From: Notospermus geniculatus
Taxonomy: Eukaryota > Nemertea > Pilidiophora > Heteronemertea > Lineidae
Length of the DNA stretch: 64,000 bases
Direction: 5' to 3'
NCBI GenBank assembly: GCA_002633025.1
Contig: NMRB01000024.1
Location: 86,122 to 150,121 of the forward strand
A program made the position numbers and the translations under genes. Each line of letters opens with the position of its first letter. Within the stretch, counting starts at the first letter, position 1. Shown one piece after another: positions 53,246 to 64,000 of the stretch. The notes under the pieces were generated by a model. That model had not been told where the DNA came from, searched no databases, and saw only the letters and a program-made list of their open reading frames with translations.

Positions 53246-54301
53246 TCAACCTTTTCTACCGAACAACTGCCTCACTTGTTTCACAAACACTGCCCGAAAT
53301 TTTGCCCCGCTAAAACAATAGAGAAGGAAATTGATAGCGTGATTCAGACAGCTCATGGCGCGGGTTAAACAAAGAAGAAGGTGGTCGAGGGCTACACGTT
53401 TAAAAGTATCATACCGGAAGTCATTTATAACAGGATCCAGCTCTGGGAAGTAAATAGGTACAATTGCGAAATAAAGTTGGTTCGGCAACGCAAGAATGAT
53501 GAAGAAAATGCTGACGACGACCAACATTGTTGTCACACTTCCGAGATTCGAATCTTTCGAAGCTTGCTCATCCAACATGGCTCGTCTTTTCCTTTTGTTG
53601 ACAAGCAGCGCCGAGATAATGACAATATTGCATACGGCGATTCCAATGAAAGGTATACCGGCGTACATTGCCATACGTATATTCGCCCATTCGTTGAAGT
53701 AAAATGTCTCATACTGTGAATTGACTGGACCCGCAGCACAATAACCCAAATCTAGATTAATTTCGAAGTATATGAGGCAGTGAGAATTCAAAGAAAGGAG
53801 TAAGGTAAATACACCAGTAAGTATGAAATATACGCACTTCTTAGAGAAGAGAAACCGGGCCTTTAAAGGAAACAACACGCATATCAACCTCTCCGATGTG
53901 AGCATTAAGATGCACCATGACGAAAACATAGCTGTGAACTCCGTCAGAAAGCCATGGGTTTTACACAGGAAATTCGATTGCATCCGTATCTGGATTCCGT
54001 ATGCTATTTGAAGAACGAAGTCAAGACAGCCAACGTAGAGGACGGCTAGATCAGTAACAGAAAGAGTCATCAGGAGGATACGGGTGGAGATGCTACCCAT
54101 TTTTCCACTGGATACCACAAACATAGTCATGAAATTAAAAATTGTACCAAATGCAATTATTAAAGGCCCAATGTAGCCCACAATAAACCATGCGACATTG
54201 GCTTCCCAGATGTCATATTCTAGTTCTAGCAATCGTAAAAGAGAATAGTAAATATAGTCTGCAGTCGTTGTAGACGATACGGGATTGGCCATAGTTGTCA
54301 A
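53246..54301 (-). CDS. Class A (rhodopsin-like) peptide GPCR, copy 2
   Basis: An intronless 351-residue receptor with no indels relative to copy 1 and about 30 substitutions by my count (about 91% identity). The same landmarks are kept: FNF in TM1, LSVTDLAV in TM2, the FLCKTHG cysteine, GYCAAG in loop 2, IPFIG in TM5, LALP in TM6 and NHAINFLLYC in TM7. TM3 ends LTSERLI where copy 1 has LTLERLI. The densest change is just before TM7 (LLLCLTRAMSCLNH against LLRYSTRTMTYLNH), where a ligand-specificity shift could arise. Flanks match copy 1 on both sides (about 53201-54790). Both copies appear functional; ligand unknown. Confidence 0.93.
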   Translation of the reverse strand: MTTMANPVSSTTTADYIYYSLLRLLELEYDIWEANVAWFIVGYIGPLIIAFGTIFNFMTMFVVSSGKMGSISTRILLMTLSVTDLAVLYVGCLDFVLQIAYGIQIRMQSNFLCKTHGFLTEFTAMFSSWCILMLTSERLICVLFPLKARFLFSKKCVYFILTGVFTLLLSLNSHCLIYFEINLDLGYCAAGPVNSQYETFYFNEWANIRMAMYAGIPFIGIAVCNIVIISALLVNKRKRRAMLDEQASKDSNLGSVTTMLVVVSIFFIILALPNQLYFAIVPIYFPELDPVINDFRYDTFKRVALDHLLLCLTRAMSCLNHAINFLLYCFSGAKFRAVFVKQVRQLFGRKG

Positions 54302-56630
54302 ACTACACGTATGAAGGAGTTAGAAAGCAATGGTACCACATAAACCACAGTCAAAACTGCCACTTCGAATATATGATCACAGACAGGTACCTGTACTCTG
54401 TTGGATCCCTTTAGGTATTTGTTTGTCGCACGTCAATCGCAGGAGAATGATTCCATGTCTTGGCAACGTTCAACTTACAAAGACACTTGCTGGTGTCCCT
54501 TTTTGAAGGTAATGCGCCAGCGGCTATCTCACTTTTTTCCAGTTGAAGATTTATACACATTCTTGGATCATATTTACCAGCTGATGCGAATGAATGTGGC
54601 AACAGCGGAATGAGCCAAGAACAATGGTGAAACATGTATGAACTATATTTGTATTTGATTCATCGCTCATTAGGAGGGTATTTTTAGTAAATATCGATGA
54701 TGTTTTTGAGAACGCAGAGCAATAAGTATTGCCTCGATATTTTACATGTCCGACTTAAGAAGGAAAAGTGATATTATAGTAATGCTGAAGGGGTTTTCCA
54801 TGTTTTCGGTTTGCTCCACTGGCGTCTTACGCCTTATCACTCTGCTCGGAATGAGCAGAGTGAACATAGACTAGTTCCTTGTCGTTCCGCTACGTGGCGC
54901 TACGCTCTACTGCACTATAACGACAAGCACGGACCACCATCTTTTGTTCAATTAGTCGGAATTCCGCCTAATTCGTTTTTCCACATCTGCGCACATTCCT
55001 GCGCAGGTTCTATGCGTGGAGACGATTTTTATGCGTGGAGAGTGCAAAATGTCATGAATATGTTATCATTGTTCTAAATATAGCCTGGAACACGTGTATT
55101 TTGACGGTTGAACTGCATGAACTGACTACTGACGTGACAGCAGCTGGATTAATTAATTATGTTCGACTCACTGGGGTTGGAAACTGGTAAGCTTACGAGG
55201 GAGGAGGCGTGAGTTTTTTCACGGTATGTTGTATGTAGGCATACTGGGTGTCCTTTGTTTTTTCGTCTCGTTTTTGTGAGGGCAGATAGGCCTAAACTCT
55301 GCATGCAGTGCACACAGCAGCAGCAGTGCATGTGTGCCGTTGTGGTAGGCCTTGCTTGCATCCATCACATGCCTCCCCCACTCTGGCGGGTAGTCCTCCT
55401 GCTGGAGTGCGAGTAGGCCTAGATCATGAGGTAAACTCCAAGAAAATTTCGGCGGAACAAAGCAGGGTTTATTGAAAGCTGGACATAGTGCTGGGAAATA
55501 CCCCGAGGAGTGCTAAAAATAGAATGTACTACGTCATCAATATGGTGCAAAATGGCGCCCCATTCCTGTCTTTATATTTTCAGCCATCTATAAAGACAGG
55601 GTACCAGTCTAGAGTGAACATGTCTACAGAAGCCACCCAATGTGGCGAAGTACCACGTGAGCCATTCCAAGATGGCGGAGAGGCCAAACCAGTCAACCAA
55701 TATGACAGGCAGGTCTCCCAATAACACCAAGCTTACTGACACTATTGAGTCACCCAAGTGTGACCAATACCCAGACAAAGAGTTGATCAATACATCTCAA
55801 GTGGGTTCCAGCATAGGTAAATCCAACACATACTTGACCTACACAGTGACAGTGCATGTCTATGTACATCGCAAGTAAACACACGGTAGACCAAAAAGGG
55901 CCCAAATTAAAAGTGGGCTCAAAAACCACCAACAAAATTAACTTACGCTGAATGGGTGAATGTCGTCCAGTCCTGATCCTACACAATGATCCCTAGCCCA
56001 AGCCCCTTACCCTAACCCCAATTTTGACCCTCAACCCTTGTCACTGACCCCTACCGTAATCCTAAACCTAGTCCTGACCCTAACAGTTAACGCTAACTAT
56101 CCTAACTCCGTAACCTGGGTACACTGGTTTAGACGACATTAACAGTTTGTGCTTAACGTGCTTAACTTACAGAAAAATCGTATCCCCAACCACACTAAAA
56201 CTCCTGCAGCTCAACTTCATGGCTTGACAAACTTTCAAATAGTCCAGATGGACTTAGAAAAAAGGGGACTCTCAACAGCAAGACAAATAGAAAATCTAAA
56301 CTTGAACAAAACGAATTGCAAGTTAGTTTACAATCCACCAAAGAGTTTCAACTCACAAAAGCTTGTACAGACCTATTCCAAATTAAAACATTAAACCAAT
56401 TCAATTAAAACATTTCCAACTACAACGTTGCTGAAAGGAAAACATTGTGTTGCATAAAAAAAACAAACACCATAAAAGAAACATGTTGCAGAAACACGTG
56501 AACCAAGATCCTGTTTGATTGAGCAGGAAGGCGCTAATTGAGCGCAAATTGCCTAGTTGTCCTCAACATGGCGAAAACTATCAACACAAATGTCATCGAC
56601 ACGCGACACGCCTCTTGGTAGCCATACGTA
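54302..56630. other. Duplicated receptor flank, then non-coding sequence
   Basis: 54302-54790 is homologous to 42694-43140, upstream of copy 1. 54838-54862 is a 10-bp-stem hairpin (CACTCTGCTC/GAGCAGAGTG). 55985-56105 is a degenerate CCCTAA-type patch. The 81-codon frame at 56149-56394 is unrecognised. Confidence 0.5.
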
Positions 56631-56632
56631 AT

Positions 56633-57143
56633 CTAAGGTTGGTCCATTTCCAACAAAAGGCACAATTTCTGAACGGGTCTCTCGAGCACGCTTCCTGTTC
56701 CTGTTCGCAACTTAACCCGTCTCACAAGTCCACGTTTGTCCGGGTATGTCTCGACGACTCTAGCCTCTCTAGGTGCGTCCTGATCGACGATCAATACGAT
56801 GTCTCCTGGCACCACATTTCGTTTGGGTGCAAGCCACTTTTGTCTCGTCTGAAGGAGTGGGAGGTATTTTTTCAACCACCTCTTCCAAAATAAGTTTGCG
56901 AGAAGTTGCACTTGTTTCCACCTACGTCGGACATACATATCCTTCTTATCGAATGTTCCAACTGGCATGAACGGTTTTGCCTTCAACAACAATAGATGAT
57001 TCGGTGTAAGGACATCCAAATCGTTGGGATCGTCTGATGCAATCGACGTCATCTTCGGGGTACTCGGCTACATTCGGGCGGCCATCGTACACTACCTCGA
57101 CTGTATATAGGAGCCTCGGCGTAGTAATCATCTCGCAAATCAC
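56633..57143 (-). pseudogene. BEL/Pao retrotransposon integrase C-terminal remnant
   Basis: The frame 56633-57052 reads [52 protein letters not shown] and RRVKLRT. This is the conserved domain after the integrase core of BEL/Pao elements (the DUF5641-type region). A second frame upstream reads [17 protein letters not shown], compatible with the end of the integrase core after a frameshift. No LTRs were found. Confidence 0.8.
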
Positions 57144-57644
57144 GAGATAATTCAGTGATTCGCCGCAAGTGAGTGAATCGTCTGTGACCTTGACCTTAAC
57201 CGGTCCACACTTGATATAGTGCAGACCAATGCTGATACTTTTTTCACGTATTAATGGATTCTTTGCACATTATATCGGTGGGATAATTTTATTTATTGTA
57301 GAATCTGAAGTTACTAGTATTCAGTGGATTTAGGCAGATTTTAGCCAGTGATAACACCGAGGCTGGGCTGATACAATGTCGAAACAAAAATGGCCGACCA
57401 GCCTTCGCTTCACCACTTGAGAAGTTCAACCTGCTGCTATAGCGTGAGTAACCCTTCATCAGGTAAGGTACATGCTTCAACTCATTTTTCTATGTGTGAC
57501 TCACAATCCCTAATTGGAAACTTAGGCTAGATCATTCAGATCAATAAATTTGAACAGTCTTGTTGAGCATGACCGAAGAAGTAGATCCCGGAGCAATATG
57601 GCGCTGTCCGATATAGAGTACATCAGAGATACAATGCTGGTACG
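57144..57644. other. Spacer between BEL/Pao fragments
   Basis: No gene was recognised. It may be part of a retroelement or a later insert. Confidence 0.35.
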
Positions 57645-58400
57645 AATCGTTCTCTGACGTTCAGATTGCGTCTGATGCTCTAGTGATTGGTCTATCGTTG
57701 ACTACGGCTTCAATCTCACAGAGAAGAGTGCGCAGGCTTTCCTCGTTCAACGTTTGCTCCTCAGGGCCGTAGCTAGCTTTTTTTCGCTAGGGGGGCATTT
57801 TAAGCAGACGATCTCTGCAGAAGTCGGCAGCGCTGAAGGGGTCGGTTTTGCGGGGGGGCCCCTCAACTTCGCGACACGAGAGTTCTTAGGCACCACAACA
57901 GGATGTCTTGCATCCTCATGCAGGCAACGCTGACTTGTTCAGCCGACCTCCAACTTTGATAAAATCATTGTCCATGATGGGATCCAGCCTATACAGCGAA
58001 CTTGATTTTTTCACACCATGATGGGATCCAGCCTATACAGCGAACTTGATTTTTTCACACCATTTCCCGGTTCCTGCTGAAGACATCTCAACTCCTCCGA
58101 GAAGTGGTTCTGCTGCGTGAAGACCAGAATAGCTTTCTCAGCTCTGTTTAACTCCTGTGTGGTCAACTCCGTAAGACCTACACTGTCCTGATGATCTCCG
58201 TCTGAGCAACATGTCACGGACTCTCAGTATCTGCGCAACACCTCTCTTCAGCCTATGCCAGGATGAGTAGTGGTTGATAAGCTGATTCACGACTTCTGAG
58301 CCTCACTCTCCACTACTGGGTGATCTGTAGTTACTGCTGCACTTTTAATCTCAGGGTCATCATCACTAGCTCCAACCAGGTTTGCGACGACACTAGGGTA
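57645..58400 (-). pseudogene. BEL/Pao pol remnant (before and within integrase)
   Basis: Minus-strand stretches in order: HRLKRGVAQILRVRD, ELNRAEKAILVFTQQNHF, VKKSSSLYRLDPIM, FIKVGGRLNKSALP, and, after a shift, ARHPVVVPKNSRVAKL. Then, after about 100 bp of foreign sequence (57770-57870), TLNEESLRTLLCEIEAVVND. These are landmarks of the RNase H-integrase stretch of BEL/Pao polyproteins. A 45-bp tandem duplication (57972-58016, 58017-58061) falls in it. Stops and shifts make it non-functional. It ends at a point overlapping the domain at 56633-57143, so two insertions or a rearranged one are possible. Confidence 0.78.
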
Positions 58401-58744
58401 TGTTGTGAATGAAACCCAAATTTGCTAACAGCACTTTAAAAGCATCTTACGTATATTGCGCTAAGATTTGAAATTTGGCATGGAGTCGTATTCTAACATG
58501 GTTGTTTTTTTTGTCTGAGAATTTTTGAACAGAAACGCTGTAAATTCTTTACGGAGTTTTTTTGGGTGGATTTTGTGGGTACATCGGTTTCTGAAAGACA
58601 AAACTCTTAGAAGGTGTCGAAATATGATGTCGGTTGTATATTAGTATTCATAATCCCTAACAATTTTGCGTTTCTATGATGAGTTGGTGAAATGGCTGAA
58701 GTTGACGTTGATGTGGAAGTATACAGGCAGACTATTTGTTTTCG

Positions 58745-58940
58745 GAGTGGGTATCCCTCTTTGAATATCCCTCTGTGAATATCCCTCTTTGAATATCCCT
58801 CTCTGAATCCCTCTTTGAAGATCCCTCTGCGAATATCCCTCCTTGAAGATCCCTCTGTGGATGTCTAATGGAAAAAACGTAGAAATATTCCCCGCTCTTT
58901 GAACATCCCTCTTTGAATATATCCCTCTTTGCGATTATCC
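58745..58940. repeat. Minisatellite of TATCCCTCTTTGAA
   Basis: About ten irregular copies of a 14-15 bp unit ATCCCTCTTTGAAT, with variants ending TGTGAAT, TGCGAAT or TTGAAG, interrupted at about 58860-58895 by unique sequence. Confidence 0.8.
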
Positions 58941-60412
58941 CGCCAATACATGTTAGTCCAGGGCAGGGGATGAGAGTCGTTACTTACCCTACCACCTATG
59001 TCCTCACGTGATTTTGTCTAAACATTTATGTGATATTGATGGCTAAGTTGTCAATGCCCGTTGTCAGGTCACACACCCTTAATTCCTCATCAGACAATGC
59101 TGCAAATGTATGCCTTGGTACATCATGTAGGTATGTGATGACATATACTGATGTGGAGTAATACAGCATGGGCGTTCACATTTGTTGTTGTTTTACCTTC
59201 TTCCTTAACCATGGTGGTATAAGGGTGAGGCTAGAGAGGGTACCATCAGATGTAATTGGTTATTATCACAGATTTGTGCTCCACATTCTTGTGGTACCAC
59301 GGCTTGATATAGATGGGTTGTTTTGATATGAACTGACTTGTTAAAATTTCACTGGATAGTCAGGTCAATATATGGAAAATATATCGCCGTGACGACATAG
59401 CGGACCATAACCATTCAGGCCTAGAAGCGATAGAGCAATCAGTGACGACAGATGGAAATTCAGCTTCTGTCTCCTTGTTCGAAACTGGCGTTGATCAATT
59501 TTGGTATTGTCACTGTATTTCAACGCTGCTGATAACATGGATAAAGCGCCTGCATATCAGGCACGTAAGTCGCCGATGCTGGAAAGATGAGGATGCCAGG
59601 ACACTGCAGCTATTGGAAGTTCATTGCCGTCGCCTGTGTGATATCTATAATATGGCTAATGCTATCGTACAAAAGCATCGGGATTTTTACGAAGGTGGTT
59701 CGTGATATCAGGACAGAGTCGATGGTGAAGGTGGGACTTGGGTATAAGTACCGTGTCGGACAAGATTCACCAAGGTCGTTTCTATCAAAAGGTACGCGAT
59801 CATCAGTTATCGGCGGGAAAACCATGTTCCGTTTTGTCTTGGTGGTCTGAGTCTCTCTATCTGTCTTTTGACATTGTTCTTCTTCTTCCAAATACATGTA
59901 CGTGACAGATTCAAAAATTTGAATAAAAAGCACGAAGTGAGCCGCAGCATCAAAGATTAAAACTGCCCTCCCCAGTCGACCCGCAAAGGTCTGAACAGCG
60001 CCCCGACGTCGCAGCCGTGGTATTTGGCGGTACTAACTGCTAAATCACTGAACGAAAGCGAGGCAGTGACGTAGGCGTAGCAGACGCTATAAAATAATCA
60101 CTAATTACGCATGATTAGTCAGACGTTTGAAGGTGGCGTGATGTTTACGTGTTGATGGAAGTTTCTCTGCGAAAATTGCCGAAAATTTCATCGAAATCGG
60201 TTCAGTTTTGACCGAGTTATCGATCGAAAGGTAATTAACCTCGTGTTTTCGAAAATAGGCGTTCTTCAAAGTGCGTACATTTTCTTGGAATATTTGGAAA
60301 CTTCTACGTACATTACGTCGTTTGGGTTGTTTTAACAAAACAGAATGTACATGCGAAGCGTGGTTTTATGTACGCATGTCTGAGGGGTTGAAAATCACCC
60401 CGAAACACAACG
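58941..60412. other. Non-coding stretch
   Basis: Open frames of up to 107 codons (59442-59933 region) lack recognisable motifs. One reading W.KRLHIRHVSRRCWKDED could be part of an exon but has no supporting splice context. No repeats with clear ends were found. Confidence 0.4.
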
Positions 60413-63400
60413 ACAAGAATTAGAATTAGAATTAGAATTATTTATTGAATCGAAGGGCCTTCGAGAGGCAACAATAATAATCAGAAAATATACAGAATGA
60501 TTTTGATTATAAATGTAACAGGGGAATATATAAAAAATAGAGAGACAATGTACAGGTTCAACTATAAATGGTATTTTACAATGTACGGTAGTACCGTGAT
60601 CGGTAAATGACAGGTCCAGTGCATCCCTTAAAATACGAAGGGCTATGATAGCCTAGGACTAATTTCGTTGCCTGAAACAGTTGTCCAAGTATTTAGCAAT
60701 CAAAGTACATATTTTAGAATCTTCATTTGAAAATAGCCATAAGAATTTATTGTGGTTATTCAGACAGGTGAAATTTTTACAGAGTTCATCAATTTCTTTA
60801 TAAAGTATGGCTCTTTCGTTTTCATATTTACTGCAACTGGTGAAGAAATGTTCTTCATCCTCTACCTGATTTGTAGAACATTGGAGACAGATTCTTTTTT
60901 CACAATCAAGGCCCTTATATCTCCCACGTTCAATTGCCAAATCATGTGCGCTGATTCTAAATTTTGTCATTGCTTTTCTGTGTTGGCTATTTTTAACTGT
61001 GAGAAGATATGCTTCAAAATTGAAACCGTTTTTGAATAATCTGTAAGTTCTTAATTTGTTTTTCCCATTCGGGGTACTATCATCATCATGGAGTGATTTT
61101 TTCCAGCTTGCTTCATAGTTTTGACAGAGATTTTTTTGTAAAAGTTTGATCAATTTGTTTTTGGCAATTGAACGTGGTTTGTTCAAAACTGAATTATCAC
61201 AGGAGATAGAGTTGTGTGATAGAATATAATGCACTGAAGAGTACCATGAATTGTTGCCTCCTTCATGTAATTTCCTGCTTTCAACAAGGGCACTATAGAC
61301 TAGATGTTTGGGATCTATGAGCTCAATTCGATGCCAAAATGATATCACACTTTTAACAATATTGATATACATTGGGTATCTGCCCAGTTCTCCCAATACT
61401 GCATTGTTAGATGCTCTTTTGTGAACCTGTAGTACGTATTTACAAAATTTCATATTAAGTCTCTCAGCATGATTGTTTTCATAGGCCTTTTGGATACATA
61501 TCACATTGTTCCTGAACTTTGCAGTAAATGGGTTAAAAGTGCCCCAAATCTCTGAACCATACATTAACACAGAAAGGATGGTGTGGTCAAATATGTGAAG
61601 TAGAGTTTTGACATTGGGATATTCACTGCCAAAAGAGCGGCATACCTTAAAGAAGGCTTTCAAACCTCGATTGAATAAATCTTCTTTAGCAAGTGAGAAG
61701 GAGCCCGATGTCTGAAATAAGATTCCAAGGTATCTGTAACTGGAGACCTTTTCCAGCACTTGCCCTCTAAAGGTTAGATCTGCCTCTGTTCTGAGGTTCT
61801 TCCCGCTTTTATTGAAAATCATTACTTTAGTTTTACTCCTATTCACTTCCAGGCCCCAATCATCACAAAATTTGGCAAGTGCATCTAAAGATTTCTGGAG
61901 ACCCTCCTCACTTTCAGATAGAAGAATTAAATCATCTGCATACATCAAACAGTACAGGAGAATATCATTAAGGTTGACAGGTTTTGAGTCAGAACTGAAA
62001 TAAGAGGTCAAATCATTGATGAATATCTTAAATAAATTTGGACTCAACACGTCCCCTTGGCGTACCCCTCTCTCTGATAAAAATTCATTTGTGATTCGAT
62101 CACCAATCTTAACTGTCATCTTGGTCTTATCATAAAGTGCAGCGATATTATCAAAGAAATGTCCGTCAACATTTAATTTTTGAAGTTTCAGAAGTAAGGC
62201 TGGGTGAAGGACTGTATCAAAAGCCTTTTTAAAATCTACAAAACAACTACATAAGCGACCACCTTTCTTTTGTGTATATTTATCAATCAGAGTTTTCAAG
62301 ACAAGCATGTGGTCGGAGGTTCTGGACTTTTTTCTGAAGCCTATTTGAGTTGGACTGATAATGTCGTTCTCAAATAAGAATTTGTCTAATCTCTTATTTA
62401 AGATGGTATTGTATACCTTACTTAAAACACTTGATACAGCGATGCCTCTGTAGTTAGCGGGGTCTGTGGGATCCCCAGACTTGTAGATTGGTGAAATATA
62501 ACTTGATTTCCAAGATGAGGGGTAGGCTGCACTCTTAAAGATGAGATTAAATAGTTTGTTAAGAAACGGAATTAGGCATTGTGAACTGTCTTTCACCATT
62601 TCACCACATATTTTGTCAAGACCAGAGGCTTTTCCTCTTTTAAGGGTTCGAAGAGCAGTCGTAATCTCTTCATTTGTAATCTCACTGTTAAGGACTACAT
62701 TATTATCTGAGGTGGTCTTAGTTGCCTCATTTAGGCGATCCCACAATTTCTTGTTGAGATCAGAACTCGTTTCCCCTGATATGGAGTTTAGTTTCCTAAA
62801 ATGGTCCTCCCATTTACACATTGGAATATCAGGGGTAGTTTTCTTTGTATTTTCTGAGTTCTCTTCTTTAATCATTTTCAGTAATTTCCAGTATTCAGAT
62901 GGATCGTTTTCCAACATATTATCAAGTTTTGATATCATGTCCCTGTAGAATTTTTTCTTCTGGAATTTAATGTTCTTTTTGTAGTCCTTGACAGATTTGA
63001 ATAGAGAAGATCGCAAACGGTGATCATGTGGATTCATCGATAACATTGTGCTCAATTCTTCAATTCTAAGTTTCTGTACCTGGAGGGATGCACTGAACCA
63101 TTTTTTAGTCTTATGCTTTCTCTGGCCCCCTGGACGCCTTTTCTTTAGGCTAAGATCTGCTGCAGTCAATAAAATGTTATTTACCTCATCGACATGGTCA
63201 TCAATTGTGCCATGGTTTAGATCTTTATTGTTAAATGTTGCAATTTGGTTTTCAATCATGGGAGATCTCAAAGCTTCTTGGAATATGGAGCTAGAGAACT
63301 TGCTAAAAACATAACCTCCTTGGAATGTGGCATAATTATCATTGGATATTTCATCCATGTCATCATTAGGAGTCCAGGTGGCCATGATCCGCATAGTTAA

Positions 63401-64000
63401 CATACAGTGATCAGAGAGAGATCTGTTTGAATTATTGACTTGAAAATATAAAACGGACGGTATTAGGCTTTCTGATACAATGCCGTAGTCAATAAGACTG
63501 CTACCAAAAGGACCATGGTAGGTATATTTACCCAGGGAGTCACCAAATGATCTCCCATTTAAAATGCGTAATTGAGCAGAGATACATAGGTCAAGCAGAT
63601 TTTTCCCTCTGCTACATATTTTGTGACCATCTTCTGAATTCCTCTTAATGATATGACCATCCAGATCATAATTCTTGGATGAAGGAAAATATTTATTACT
63701 ATCATCAGAGATAAAGTCTAAGTCTGTGCCAGTACGGGCGTTCATGTCACCAATAAGTATGATTTGTCCTTTGTCTGAGAACGTTGCACAGTCATACTCA
63801 ATTAATTGTAAGATATCATAATCCAATTTTAATGAGTATGAGGAGTTCGCTGGTGGGTTATGCACGAAACATGAATAAATGTCATTGTCAAGATGGAAGA
63901 AGTCTTTCTTCAGGACTATCCATTGGAAGTTGGGATTTGAGTTATTTAAGACCTTAACACCAGCGCCTAATCCCCGTTTTTTATGAAAATGGAAATACCA
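60413..64000 (-). mobile_element. CR1/L2-like LINE, 3' part to window edge
   Basis: This spans the coding frame below, a 3' untranslated stretch of about 240 bp, and a terminal microsatellite with a TTCTAA unit at 60417-60440. Such tandem 3' tails are usual for CR1/L2-type elements. The 5' end lies outside the window, so length and target duplication cannot be determined. Confidence 0.8.
60659..64000 (-). CDS. LINE endonuclease-reverse transcriptase (5' end beyond window)
   Basis: A frame of more than 1,100 codons without a stop. It is already open at the window edge (WYFHFHKKRGLGAG) and enters through the C-terminal half of an apurinic-type endonuclease: ILIGDMNARTG, LIDYGIVS, and SLSDHCML with the catalytic histidine. 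The RT has LKRGKASGLDKI, YRGIAVSSVLSKVYN, FVDFKKAFDTV, GVRQGDVLSPNLF and the catalytic MYADDLILLS box. Near the C-terminus a cysteine/histidine motif, CLQCSTNQVEDEEHFFTSC, is seen. The enzyme nicks DNA and reverse-transcribes its own RNA at the nick. The intact frame suggests a young, possibly active copy. The exact clade is uncertain (jockey/CR1/L2 group). Confidence 0.92.
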   Translation of the reverse strand, partial: WYFHFHKKRGLGAGVKVLNNSNPNFQWIVLKKDFFHLDNDIYSCFVHNPPANSSYSLKLDYDILQLIEYDCATFSDKGQIILIGDMNARTGTDLDFISDDSNKYFPSSKNYDLDGHIIKRNSEDGHKICSRGKNLLDLCISAQLRILNGRSFGDSLGKYTYHGPFGSSLIDYGIVSESLIPSVLYFQVNNSNRSLSDHCMLTMRIMATWTPNDDMDEISNDNYATFQGGYVFSKFSSSIFQEALRSPMIENQIATFNNKDLNHGTIDDHVDEVNNILLTAADLSLKKRRPGGQRKHKTKKWFSASLQVQKLRIEELSTMLSMNPHDHRLRSSLFKSVKDYKKNIKFQKKKFYRDMISKLDNMLENDPSEYWKLLKMIKEENSENTKKTTPDIPMCKWEDHFRKLNSISGETSSDLNKKLWDRLNEATKTTSDNNVVLNSEITNEEITTALRTLKRGKASGLDKICGEMVKDSSQCLIPFLNKLFNLIFKSAAYPSSWKSSYISPIYKSGDPTDPANYRGIAVSSVLSKVYNTILNKRLDKFLFENDIISPTQIGFRKKSRTSDHMLVLKTLIDKYTQKKGGRLCSCFVDFKKAFDTVLHPALLLKLQKLNVDGHFFDNIAALYDKTKMTVKIGDRITNEFLSERGVRQGDVLSPNLFKIFINDLTSYFSSDSKPVNLNDILLYCLMYADDLILLSESEEGLQKSLDALAKFCDDWGLEVNRSKTKVMIFNKSGKNLRTEADLTFRGQVLEKVSSYRYLGILFQTSGSFSLAKEDLFNRGLKAFFKVCRSFGSEYPNVKTLLHIFDHTILSVLMYGSEIWGTFNPFTAKFRNNVICIQKAYENNHAERLNMKFCKYVLQVHKRASNNAVLGELGRYPMYINIVKSVISFWHRIELIDPKHLVYSALVESRKLHEGGNNSWYSSVHYILSHNSISCDNSVLNKPRSIAKNKLIKLLQKNLCQNYEASWKKSLHDDDSTPNGKNKLRTYRLFKNGFNFEAYLLTVKNSQHRKAMTKFRISAHDLAIERGRYKGLDCEKRICLQCSTNQVEDEEHFFTSCSKYENERAILYKEIDELCKNFTCLNNHNKFLWLFSNEDSKICTLIAKYLDNCFRQRN

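Noticed and set aside
56149-56394. 81-codon frame with basic and polar residues
   Set aside because: No family recognised and no supporting signals.

Overview
The window looks like repeat-dense, non-genic DNA from a marine invertebrate, most likely an invertebrate deuterostome such as a lancelet. Reasons: intronless class A peptide-receptor genes in duplicate; Ty3/gypsy, BEL/Pao, Penelope-like and CR1/L2-like retroelements side by side; very many short inverted-repeat transposons; and frequent words of the TAGGCCTA and ACATGTAC type. The species call is an inference. The sequence is a draft scaffold, with two N gaps (11189-11693, 41119-41525) and two single-N joins (9048, 10140).

Layout. 1-7505 is non-coding and holds at least six inverted-repeat (MITE or foldback) elements. 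7516-17947 is bounded by a perfect 10-bp direct repeat and reads as one Mutator-like inverted-repeat element split into three pieces: a 3-kb repeat-rich insert (7926-10898), then a broken minus-strand Ty3/gypsy retrotransposon (about 11.7-17.8 kb; gag, protease, RT, RNase H, integrase). 18.3-20.4 kb holds a tRNA-like Pol III box pair, a 304-bp palindromic MITE and a decayed, apparently intron-containing transposase-like gene. 20850-35396 is dominated by a second Ty3/gypsy element on the plus strand. It has 1.68-kb LTRs with a TATA box and initiator, a tRNA-primer site, broken gag and pol, an intact extra ORF encoding two C2H2-like zinc fingers plus a coiled coil, and four tandem hairpins with one shared loop and co-varying stems just before the 3' LTR. 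One whole LTR plus about 790 bp of flank is present twice, almost identically, which suggests two alleles were joined head-to-tail in the assembly or a very recent duplication.

35.5-38.5 kb is a four-level nest: receptor pseudogene, hAT-like element, LINE fragment, Harbinger-like elements. 41638-42693 and 53246-54301 are the only convincing intact host genes, two intronless class A GPCRs about 91% identical in protein, on a duplicated segment of about 1.6 kb; pseudogene fragments of the same family lie at 35.6, 38.3 and 50.5 kb. Between them are a Tc1-like foldback with a second transposon inside, a Penelope-like endonuclease remnant with 58-bp inverted ends and a possible decayed hammerhead ribozyme, and a cluster of palindromic elements, including an almost 800-bp hairpin (48417-49212). 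56.6-58.4 kb carries BEL/Pao pol remnants. 60413-64000 is a long, uninterrupted LINE (endonuclease + RT) on the minus strand that runs off the window.

No operons, CRISPR arrays or bacterial-type features are present. The biology visible here is mobile-element biology around a small receptor family.
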